Below are positions 57,926 to 64,000 of a stretch of DNA of 64,000 nucleotides, piece after piece. The stretch lies in the NCBI GenBank assembly GCA_045544615.1, contig JAZPZI010000031.1, positions 7,990 through 71,989 of the forward strand. Reading direction: 5' to 3'. The DNA comes from CAKSFT01 sp045544615. GTDB taxonomy: Bacteria > Bacillota > Clostridia > UBA1381. The notes beneath the pieces are model-generated. The model saw only the letters and a list, made by a program, of their open reading frames with translations, did no database searches and was not told the origin of the DNA. The first letter of the stretch is position 1; the number at the start of each line of letters is the position of its first letter. A program made the translations under genes and the position numbers.

Positions 57926-59170
57926 ATGAGCAAAATCAGAGACATAAACTTAGCAGCAAGCGGAGAGAAAAAAATTCAATGGGTGCGTGATAATATGCCG
58001 CTATTGCGAAGCATCGAGGCGGAATATTCAAAAACAAAACCGCTCTCAGGGCTCCGTGTTGCACTATCCATCCACCTTGAGGCAAAAACCGCATACCTTT
58101 GCCGTGTGCTTGCATCGGCAGGTGCCCAAATGTACATAACAGGCTCGAACCCGCTATCAACCCAGGACGATGTTGCCGCAGCACTTGTTGCAGGCGGACT
58201 CAATGTCTTTGCATGGCACGACTGCACAGCGGAGGAATATCACGAGCACCTTTCGGATGTTATTGGCTCAAAGCCGAATATCATAGTTGATGACGGTGGC
58301 GACCTTGTAAACCTTATCCACAACGAATACCCCGAGTATCTCGAAAATGTCCTGGGCGGTTGCGAAGAGACCACAACAGGCATAACCCGACTTGTGGCTA
58401 TGGACCGTGAGGGAAGCCTCAAGTTCCCGATGATACTTGTAAATAATGCAAAATGCAAATACCTCTTTGATAACCGTTATGGCACAGGCCAGTCGGTATG
58501 GGACGGAATAAACCGCACAACAAACCTTATCGTTGCAGGAAAGACCGTAGTCGTTGCAGGCTATGGCTGGTGCGGTAAAGGCGTTGCAATGCGTGCTAAA
58601 GGTCTTGGTGCGAAGGTTATCGTAACCGAGGTTGACCCGATTAAGGCACTCGAGGCAAAGATGGACGGCTTTAATGTGATGAAGATGACAGATGCCGCAA
58701 AATACGGTGACTTCTTTGTGACTGTAACAGGCTGTAAGGATGTCATCACAAAGGATGCCTTCCTCAATATGAAGGACGGCGCAATTATGTGTAATGCAGG
58801 CCACTTCAATGTCGAGATAAATCTCTCCGAGCTCGAAGCACTCTCGGTTAAGACTGAAGAACGCCGTGCAAATATTATGGGCTATACATTGGAAAACGGA
58901 AACACCTTAAATGTCCTTGCAGAAGGCAGACTTGTAAACCTTGCAGCAGGCGACGGACACCCTGCCGAGATTATGGATATGAGCTTTGCAATCCAGGCAA
59001 TGAGCGTTATGCACATCGCAAAGAATCACGGCAAATTTGACAAGATGATAAACAATGTTCCCGAGGAAATTGACAAAGCTATGGCAGAGCGTCTGCTCCA
59101 CTTTAACGGGCTTTCAATCGATACCCTCTCTGCCGAGCAGGAGGCATATATCAACAGCTGGAATGTGTGA
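57926..59170 (+). CDS. ahcY: adenosylhomocysteinase (possibly S-inosylhomocysteine hydrolase)
   Basis: 414 residues. LEAKTAYL (about 51-58) and the substrate residues near NPLSTQDDVAAAL (about 74-86) are visible, as is DDGGDL (about 119-124), the ETTTGITR loop (about 142-149), NAK-CKYLFDNRYGTGQS (about 175-192) and NAD-binding GYGWCGKG (about 213-220). The canonical C-terminal K-PDHYRY tail is missing; the protein ends with YINSWNV, as in Thermotoga and archaeal forms. Beside an SAH deaminase, it may cleave S-inosylhomocysteine after deamination. Confidence 0.92.
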   Translation: MSKIRDINLAASGEKKIQWVRDNMPLLRSIEAEYSKTKPLSGLRVALSIHLEAKTAYLCRVLASAGAQMYITGSNPLSTQDDVAAALVAGGLNVFAWHDCTAEEYHEHLSDVIGSKPNIIVDDGGDLVNLIHNEYPEYLENVLGGCEETTTGITRLVAMDREGSLKFPMILVNNAKCKYLFDNRYGTGQSVWDGINRTTNLIVAGKTVVVAGYGWCGKGVAMRAKGLGAKVIVTEVDPIKALEAKMDGFNVMKMTDAAKYGDFFVTVTGCKDVITKDAFLNMKDGAIMCNAGHFNVEINLSELEALSVKTEERRANIMGYTLENGNTLNVLAEGRLVNLAAGDGHPAEIMDMSFAIQAMSVMHIAKNHGKFDKMINNVPEEIDKAMAERLLHFNGLSIDTLSAEQEAYINSWNV

Positions 59171-59206
59171 TATTGTAAACATTCGGTAAACTAAATCCCG
59201 CAATAA

Positions 59207-59236
59207 TTGACAATAAATCCGGTATTATGATAGAAT
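59207..59236 (+). promoter_or_regulatory. promoter of the single-pass protein/sigma pair
   Basis: TTGACA (59207-59212), 18-bp spacer, TAGAAT (59231-59236), 53 bp before the start. Confidence 0.65.
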
Positions 59237-59289
59237 ATCAAAAAAAGGGTACGGAATAATTCTGCAAAAGCAGAAAGGAAAATGAAAAA

Positions 59290-59931
59290 ATGGAAAAATA
59301 CGGACAGATACCAAAAAAATTCACAGCAGCTTGGTTTGACTATGTGTGGGAGTACTATAAATGGCATATTATAGCAGTCATTGCAATAGTTGCATCAATA
59401 GTCTACACCTGCTACACATTTGCAACCCGCATCGAGTATGATTTGCAAATATGCTTTGTGAGCAACAACATCATAACCGAAGAAGCACAGGAAAAGCTGA
59501 TTGCGGCACTTTCAGAAAAAATCGAGGACGTAAACGGAGACGGCGAGAAGAATATCCAGATACTTGACTATTCGGTCAGTCCCACAAGTACCGACGGCGA
59601 GTTTGTCATTGCAATGGAAACAAAGTTCCAGCTCGAGCTCCAGGCAAGCGATACCTATCTTTATATAGTCTCAAAAGACCGTGCCGACTATCTTTTGAAT
59701 AACGCACAGTCCGAAGGTCTTTTTGCTCCGACCACCGAATGGTGCCAAAAGGATAGCGAAGACGGATTCTTTGTTCCTGCAAACGAGGGCAATATGCTAA
59801 CCGAGTCGGGGATTCTCTACTCCGACCTCAATGTTACAGTCAGAAACTTCGTCGCAGGTCAGGGCAATGAAAATGATACAGCCTTGAGAAATAACGCCAT
59901 CCTGGCGGCAAAAGCAATAACAGGGGAGTAA
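59290..59931 (+). CDS. single-pass membrane protein, unknown
   Basis: 213 residues. Cytoplasmic N-terminus with many aromatics (FDYVWEYYKWH, about 17-27), one helix (about 28-50), then an outside domain of about 160 residues rich in acidic and polar residues. The YYKWH-plus-helix start is common in unnamed Firmicute proteins. Five bases separate it from the sigma factor gene, so it is co-transcribed. An anti-sigma or sensor role is thinkable from position only; no anti-sigma domain is visible. Confidence 0.65.
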   Translation: MEKYGQIPKKFTAAWFDYVWEYYKWHIIAVIAIVASIVYTCYTFATRIEYDLQICFVSNNIITEEAQEKLIAALSEKIEDVNGDGEKNIQILDYSVSPTSTDGEFVIAMETKFQLELQASDTYLYIVSKDRADYLLNNAQSEGLFAPTTEWCQKDSEDGFFVPANEGNMLTESGILYSDLNVTVRNFVAGQGNENDTALRNNAILAAKAITGE

Positions 59932-59936
59932 GAACT

Positions 59937-60674
59937 ATGCAGAGTGCAGTAAAAAACTACATTGATGATAATGCGCTCTTTTATGAGTACCGTAAAACGG
60001 GCGACAAAAAAATCCGTGACGAGCTTGTTCACTCATACCTCTACATCGCAGAGATTTTATCAAAGAAATTCATAAACCGTGGTGTTGAGTATGATGATAT
60101 TTATCAGGTTGCGTGCATGGGTATTTTGTATGCCGTTGAACGCTTTAACCCCGACCGTGGCGTAAAATTTGCGACCTTTGCAACCCCGACGGTGCTTGGT
60201 GAAATCAGGCACTATTTCCGTGACAGAGGCCACTTTATCCGTGTCCCGAGAAAGCTCTATGAGGTGTTCTACCGTGCAGAGCAGGTAAGGCGTCATTCGG
60301 AAAATGCCACACCCGAGGAGATAGCAAGAATCCTCGATATTCCGCAGGATGTGGTGCAGAAGGCATACGACATCGGTGACCTTGCATTTATAAAATCGCT
60401 CGAGGACGAGGCATATGCCGACGGAAATCTTACCCTTTCAAACCTTATCGGGATTGACGATAATAATTTTATTATGATAGAAAACAAGGACTTTGTAGAC
60501 TACTGTATGAGCAAGCTGTCCGAGCGTGAGGCAGAGTTTGTGCGACTCCGCTATTATGACGAGCTGACCCAGGTGCAGATTGCAAAGAAGTGGAACACCT
60601 CGCAGATGTATGTTTCCCGACTCGAACGCAAGGTCTTGAAACGAATCCGTGAGATGCTGTTTAAAAATGAATAA
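59937..60674 (+). CDS. sigma-70 family factor, SigB/SigF/SigG type
   Basis: 245 residues. Region 2 about 28-95, with YDDIYQVACMGILYAVERFNPDRGVKFATFATPTVLGEIRHYFRDRG typical of SigF/G/B; region 3 about 100-145; region 4 about 185-243, with LTQVQIAKKWNTSQMYVSRLERKVLKRIRE. The spoIIAA-spoIIAB genes that accompany sigF, and the spoIIGA-sigE genes that precede sigG, are not here, so the exact role (SigF, SigG or general stress) is open. Confidence 0.85.
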   Translation: MQSAVKNYIDDNALFYEYRKTGDKKIRDELVHSYLYIAEILSKKFINRGVEYDDIYQVACMGILYAVERFNPDRGVKFATFATPTVLGEIRHYFRDRGHFIRVPRKLYEVFYRAEQVRRHSENATPEEIARILDIPQDVVQKAYDIGDLAFIKSLEDEAYADGNLTLSNLIGIDDNNFIMIENKDFVDYCMSKLSEREAEFVRLRYYDELTQVQIAKKWNTSQMYVSRLERKVLKRIREMLFKNE

Positions 60675-60689
60675 ATATCCCGTATATGA

Positions 60690-60724
60690 TATGCACCCCA
60701 AAGGTTAGACGCTTTTGGGGTGCA
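60690..60724. terminator. terminator resembling an IS3-type end
   Basis: ATGCACCCCAAA/TTTTGGGGTGCAT arms around GGTTAGACGC. Terminates the sigma gene. TGCACCCCAAA-GTTAGAC also resembles the terminal inverted repeats of some IS3-group elements in Firmicutes, so it may be a minimal IS remnant reused as a terminator. Confidence 0.6.
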
Positions 60725-60757
60725 TATATTATTACCGGATTTATTTTGCCGTATTTC

Positions 60758-61282
60758 TTAAAAATTTTGCGACATATTTACTATCTTTAAACCATTCTTA
60801 ACAGCATAGTCATAAGCCCGTTTTGTACCGCTATTGGGCTGATAATCAAACAAATCACTTTTGCTGTTCTTTCGCCTGTTAGGTATATAATTTTTATCAT
60901 AATAAATAACGCAATAGCTACTGTTATCAATCATTTCATAATTTCGCTCTACATATGCCGCCCTACCTGCTTTAATCATCCTATCCGGATAATATGTTTG
61001 GTCATACCTTTTCAAAAGATATGCCGTATATTCTTCATCTATATAAGGATACTCTGCCCTCACATAAATTCGTCTGATGTGAGGGTATTTATTTTTAAGT
61101 TCCGTAACGACTGACAGACAAAGCTTGTCAAACTCATTCTTGCTGCCAAATAAAAATGTATCTACTCTTTTCTCTATTATTAGTTCCTCAATACCTTCTT
61201 TCAGCCGACTTACCAATTCATCTGTAACTTCTATCTTCCTGTGTCCAAAGAAACAACAGGTATGTAATTTATTATCTTCCAT
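60758..61282 (-). CDS. SLOG-family (DUF1273/YpsA-like) protein
   Basis: 174 residues. The N-terminal CCFFGHRKIE (about 8-17) and the GSKNEFDKLCLSVVTELKNKYP segment (about 46-67) are standard for the SLOG/DUF1273 Rossmann-like family of Firmicutes, predicted to bind nucleotide-like ligands. Late SGTKRAYDYAVKNGLKIVN closes the fold. It is divergent from an XRE gene with a palindrome between them, a common accessory pairing. Confidence 0.82.
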   Translation of the reverse strand: MEDNKLHTCCFFGHRKIEVTDELVSRLKEGIEELIIEKRVDTFLFGSKNEFDKLCLSVVTELKNKYPHIRRIYVRAEYPYIDEEYTAYLLKRYDQTYYPDRMIKAGRAAYVERNYEMIDNSSYCVIYYDKNYIPNRRKNSKSDLFDYQPNSGTKRAYDYAVKNGLKIVNMSQNF

Positions 61283-61301
61283 AACACAAACCTCACTTTT
61301 T

Positions 61302-61330
61302 AAGTGGTATTTTTATATATTATACCACTT
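61302..61330. promoter_or_regulatory. operator palindrome between SLOG and XRE genes
   Basis: AAGTGGTAT (61302-61310) and ATACCACTT (61322-61330) form perfect arms with an 11-bp AT-rich middle, 20 bp before the SLOG start. Probable binding site for the divergent XRE protein. Confidence 0.7.
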
Positions 61331-61421
61331 ATATTAGTGCATTGCAACACAAATGAGATTTAATAAGTTGTATTTCTGCCTTATGTGTGAGTTAAAATAT
61401 AACACAAGGAAGGTGAATACT

Positions 61422-61733
61422 ATGGAGGAAAAGGATATTTCTTTGCGACTTGCCACTCTCCGCACAAAGAAAAAAGTTTCTGCACGTGAAATGAGTTTAG
61501 CAATCGGTCAAAACCCTAACTATATAAATCACATTGAAACCGGAAGTGCAACTCCTTCGTTATCAGGATTATCGTACATCTGCGAATATCTCGGAATAAC
61601 CATGAGTGAATTTTTCGATTTCAACTCTACTAACCCTACAAAGTTAAACAAGATTAATGAATACTTAAAGAAATTAGATGATGAACAACTTGAAATGGTT
61701 GAAAACCTTGTTAAAACCTTAGCCAACAAATAA
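61422..61733 (+). CDS. XRE-family regulator
   Basis: 103 residues from the ATG at 61422 behind AAGGAAGGTG; upstream in-frame codons lie before that site. Cro/C1 helix-turn-helix about 8-65 (SAREMSLAIGQNPNYINHIETGSATPSLSGLSYICEYLGITMSEFF pattern) and an alpha-helical tail, LDDEQLEMVENLVKTL, as in SinR-like dimers. Likely controls itself and the divergent SLOG gene. Confidence 0.87.
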   Translation: MEEKDISLRLATLRTKKKVSAREMSLAIGQNPNYINHIETGSATPSLSGLSYICEYLGITMSEFFDFNSTNPTKLNKINEYLKKLDDEQLEMVENLVKTLANK

Positions 61734-61737
61734 AATT

Positions 61738-61771
61738 AGCCGTCTGTAGAATCGCCTACAGACGGCTTTTA
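61738..61771 (+). terminator. intrinsic terminator
   Basis: AGCCGTCTGTAG/CTACAGACGGCT stem, loop AATCGC, T run. Confidence 0.92.
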
Positions 61772-61785
61772 AATATTTTCCCTTT

Positions 61786-62232
61786 TTACTTCTCCACATC
61801 GTACGGCCAGTCGATGATGCCGCCGAACTCTTTTACATTGGTGTAGCCGAGTTTGGAAAGATCTTCGGATGCAATTTTACTCCGCCTGCCCGACCTGCAA
61901 TATACTAAAATCAACTTGTCCTTATCAGGAAGCATTTCTTCTGCCTTATTTTCAATTTCGGTATATGGAATCAGTATTGCTCCCGGGATGTGTCCCTCAT
62001 CAAACTCGTCCTGTTCTCTTGTATCTAAAATAATGTGCTCCTCGCCCGAGTCCATTATCCCTTTGGCTTCCTCTGCCGTAATCTGTTCGTACATCGCTTT
62101 TTCTCCTTTTTCGGTTACAAATATTGCGGTCGGTCCATCTGCACCGCCGATTATTCCGATACTTTTATCATTTCCGCAGGCGGCGAGCAGTATGCAAAAT
62201 AAGATTGATATAATATGTAGTAGATTTTTCAT
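61786..62232 (-). CDS. rhodanese-domain lipoprotein with GGADGPT motif
   Basis: 148 residues. Lipoprotein signal with lipobox LAAC (cysteine near 19). Residues 25-38 read IGIIGGADGPTAIF, a motif otherwise known from the beta subunit of sodium-pumping decarboxylases. The rhodanese domain (about 48-148) has catalytic loop CRSGRRS with the active cysteine near 111. Extracytoplasmic sulfurtransferase or persulfide carrier by family. The GGADGPT insertion is unexplained. Confidence 0.88.
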   Translation of the reverse strand: MKNLLHIISILFCILLAACGNDKSIGIIGGADGPTAIFVTEKGEKAMYEQITAEEAKGIMDSGEEHIILDTREQDEFDEGHIPGAILIPYTEIENKAEEMLPDKDKLILVYCRSGRRSKIASEDLSKLGYTNVKEFGGIIDWPYDVEK

Positions 62233-62239
62233 GGTTTTA

Positions 62240-62581
62240 TCATTTCTTTCTTTTAGGTTTTGTCAGCTCGTAGCTTTCATAAATCATATTTTTAATTTCA
62301 TCTGTAGGAATGCTCCCGTCAAGGATGATAGAATTCCAATGCCATTTGTTCATGTGGTACGCCGGAACAACCGAGTCAAAAGCCGACCTCAACATATATG
62401 CAAGTTCCGGGTCGCATTTCACATTGACCCAGATGTTACCCATACGCTCGCAGATTGCCGCAAACATCTTTTGATTACCTTTGTGGCGCATTACTGTCCA
62501 GTTAAAGTCGTGGAAGGGATAATCTTCGTATGTGTCATCAAGCGACAGACAAAAATCTATCACTTCCTGTCTTGTTCTCAC
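62240..62581 (-). CDS. MmcQ/YjbR family protein
   Basis: 113 residues from a GTG at 62581 behind CAGGAGGG; an upstream in-frame start lies in the MGMT-like gene end. MmcQ/YjbR fold (CyaY-like, DNA-binding-type): TRQEVIDFCLSLDDTYEDYPF (2-22) and the K.NKWHWNSIILDGSIPTDEIKNMIYESYELT end. Function unproven; often next to MGMT-like genes, as here (20 bp after). Confidence 0.88.
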   Translation of the reverse strand: MRTRQEVIDFCLSLDDTYEDYPFHDFNWTVMRHKGNQKMFAAICERMGNIWVNVKCDPELAYMLRSAFDSVVPAYHMNKWHWNSIILDGSIPTDEIKNMIYESYELTKPKRKK

Positions 62582-62601
62582 ATTATCCCTCCTGACTAAA
62601 A

Positions 62602-62901
62602 TCAAATACTATATTTCTCTAAATCTATCCTGCCGTCTGATTCAAAAATGATGCCCTCTGCTTCGAGCAACTGTCTCTGAACACCCTCTCCGCCAAATGC
62701 GAAGCCCGGTGCAACCCTGCCCTCGCGATTCACAACTCTGTGACAAGGAATAGTCCCCGGCTCTGGATTTACGTGCAAAGCATATCCCACAACCCTTGCC
62801 CAATGTGGATTCCCAGCAAGTAGTGCCACCTGACCATAGGTTGCGACTCTACCTTCGGGGATGCTTTTCACAACCTCATATATCTTTTCAAATGTGTTCA
62901 T
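62602..62901 (-). CDS. MGMT-like protein with cysteine, DNA-binding domain only
   Basis: 99 residues, equal to the methylguanine-methyltransferase DNA-binding domain. GRVATYGQVALLAG (17-30), GYALHVNPEPGTIPCHRVVNREG with the alkyl-acceptor cysteine (about 53), and GFAFGGEGVQRQLLEAEGI. Short ATL proteins usually have Trp or Ala instead of that Cys. Here the Cys is kept without the N-terminal domain of Ogt/Ada, so activity is uncertain but possible. Confidence 0.87.
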   Translation of the reverse strand: MNTFEKIYEVVKSIPEGRVATYGQVALLAGNPHWARVVGYALHVNPEPGTIPCHRVVNREGRVAPGFAFGGEGVQRQLLEAEGIIFESDGRIDLEKYSI

Positions 62902-62915
62902 AATGTCACCTTTTG

Positions 62916-63278
62916 TTAATACTTAGGCTGATAAAGTCCAACCGTTTCTCTGTTTCTGTACTCATGCTTTTCGTAATAGCCGATTAAGGTGCCGTCATCA
63001 TCACGAAGTGCAACCATATACACATCCTTGTTTTCCTCATCGTTTCGGAATGTATATATAATATTGTTGTCCTTACTTTTGCGAAACCAGTCAACCACAC
63101 GGGCAATCTGCTCATTGGCCTTTGGCGGGTGGCAATCCTTTATACTTCCGCCCGTCAAATCCCCGTGATAACGCTCTATCGCACATGGGTTCATATACAC
63201 AATAATATCGTCAATATCGCAAACAACCACAGGAGCTGTGTCCTGGTCCAACACACTTTTTAGTAATTTATTTAACAT
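62916..63278 (-). CDS. PAS-domain protein (DUF438-type PAS)
   Basis: 120 residues, one PAS fold (about 12-108): VVVCDIDDIIVYMNPCAIERYHGDLTGGS, then DCHPPKANEQIARVVDWFRKSK matching the CHPPKS-x-x-V signature in the C-terminal PAS of DUF438 proteins, and YMVALRDDDGTLIGYYE. A free-standing ligand sensor with no output domain; partner unknown. Cofactor (heme or other) unknown. Confidence 0.8.
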   Translation of the reverse strand: MLNKLLKSVLDQDTAPVVVCDIDDIIVYMNPCAIERYHGDLTGGSIKDCHPPKANEQIARVVDWFRKSKDNNIIYTFRNDEENKDVYMVALRDDDGTLIGYYEKHEYRNRETVGLYQPKY

Positions 63279-63352
63279 GGCGAGCCTCCGTTTTTACTTA
63301 CTCCAATTTGCTTTTTACTATAGAATCAGAGAGCGATTTCCACTTATTATTT

Positions 63353-63417
63353 AATGAATTGACATTCCGGCATGAATTCACGCCGAAGGCAATTCATTGG
63401 GTTTGCTTTGCAAACTC
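63353..63417. repeat. double-hairpin intergenic element
   Basis: First hairpin: AATGAATTG (63353-63361) with CAATTCATT (63390-63398), enclosing TTCCGGC/GCCGAAG. Second: GGGTTTGC/GCAAACTC (63399-63417). Looks like a MITE-type or REP-type intergenic insertion. Only one copy in the window. Confidence 0.6.
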
Positions 63418-63483
63418 ATTATATCATGTCTTCATCAAAATTTCAATAATACCGCAAAATTTCTCACCCATCCCCGGCTCGGC

Positions 63484-64000
63484 GGCGTATATTTATACTC
63501 CAGAGGCTGACTCAACAAAAAACGAGTGTCCAAAGACACTCGTGGTATAGCCCCATTTTTACCTCTTAATCAGAGATTTTGGAAAATGGAAGTTATATTT
63601 TTCGAATTCGGCTTTGTCGGCGTATGCCTATACTCCAGAGGCTGACTCAACAAAAAACGAGTGTCCAAAGACACTCGTGGTATAGCCCCATTTTTACCTA
63701 TTGATCAGAGATTTTGGAAAATGGAAGTTATATTTTTCGAATTCGGCTTTGTAGGCGTACGTCGGTACGGTAAAAGGCGAATTCGGAAAAACGCAGTGGT
63801 AGAACGACATTTTAAATGGTGGCTATGTTTTGGTAAATCGGGCTCGTCGGCGTATGCTTATACTCCAGAGACCGATTTGACAAAAAAAGAGTACCTTTCG
63901 GTACTCGTGGTATAGCCCCATTTTTACCTCTTAATCAGAGATTTTGGAAAATGGAAGTTATATTTTTCGAATTCGGCTTTGTCGGCGTATGCCTATACTC
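63484..64000 (-). repeat. array of about 135-bp units each with a terminator
   Basis: TATACTCCAGAG recurs at 63494, 63629 and 63859 and TATACTC at 63994; spacings 135, 230 (135 plus a 95-bp insertion) and 135. On the minus strand each of the three complete hairpins is a terminator: ACGAGTGTC/GACACTCGT with TTTTTT in units 1 and 2, ACGAGTACC/GGTACTC with TTTTTTT in unit 3. Units also share the AATGGAAGT...TTCGAATTCGGC stretch. No credible gene. It continues past the window end, so the full array is not seen. Confidence 0.85.

Noticed and set aside
63484..64000. CRISPR-like array
   Set aside because: Units are about 135 bp and mostly conserved along their whole length, with terminator hairpins; there are no short repeats with unique spacers and no cas genes.

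Overview
The window looks like chromosome from an anaerobic Firmicute of class Clostridia, probably an uncultured gut or rumen lineage. Signs are the recF-remB-gyrB block typical of Firmicutes, IreB, a SigF/SigG-type sigma factor, copper-amine-oxidase-type stalk proteins, strong AGGAGG ribosome sites and TTGACA-17-TATAAT promoters. No rRNA or tRNA gene was seen. Genus cannot be fixed from sequence alone.

Layout. 0-4.2 kb (+): orphan microcompartment pair eutS-eutP, ireB, a CpsB-type PHP phosphatase, then an HprK-like kinase, an S26-type peptidase and a TraX-like membrane protein. 4.2-11 kb: an AraC-type regulator with clear direct-repeat sites faces a minus-strand catabolic operon (Fe-ADH, M20 peptidase, metallo-beta-lactamase-fold protein, KDPG/KHG aldolase). 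It is followed by an eda-kdgK-xre operon for 2-keto-3-deoxygluconate. 11-17.7 kb: a yybP-ykoY manganese riboswitch with a CaCA antiporter, a DUF6512 protein, a secreted stalk/cyclophilin-like protein, a CpXC protein, obgE-mltG, a promoter/terminator-bounded structured RNA that resembles 6S RNA, and a zinc-ribbon membrane protein. 18-27 kb (-): an MFS transporter, then a housekeeping operon recJ-relA-yaaA-recF-remB-gyrB. 27-34 kb: an MFS transporter, lipoproteins, proBA, a repeat-rich gene-free stretch, asnS. 34-38.4 kb: yajC and a TIGR04086 protein, then tyrA-DJ-1-FTHF ligase-tatD-radical SAM.

38.5-46 kb is the most accessory part. It holds a second stalk protein, an AT-rich orphan, lysS, a lipoprotein, a second HprK-like protein coupled to an unannotated 30-codon ORF, an amidase-like protein, a small zinc-ribbon/XRE divergent cassette with mirrored operators and 39-bp repeated terminators at both ends, and a REP-associated tyrosine transposase (RAYT) that carries REP palindromes inside its own reading frame. 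46-55.6 kb (-) is a housekeeping run: trmL, degV, apgM, an AI-2E family exporter, metG, proS, an M16 peptidase, a PIG-L deacetylase. 55.8-60.7 kb (+): a membrane protein, SAH/MTA deaminase plus adenosylhomocysteinase, a single-pass protein and a sporulation-type sigma factor. 60.7-63.3 kb: SLOG and XRE genes, a rhodanese lipoprotein, MmcQ/YjbR, an MGMT-like protein and a PAS protein. The last 0.6 kb is an array of 135-bp repeats, each with a terminator hairpin, running off the window.

Best candidates for something undescribed: the zinc-ribbon/XRE cassette; REP elements exapted into a RAYT; the 30-aa ORF/HprK-like pair; the 16.97-17.18 kb RNA; and the terminal array, whose hairpins covary.
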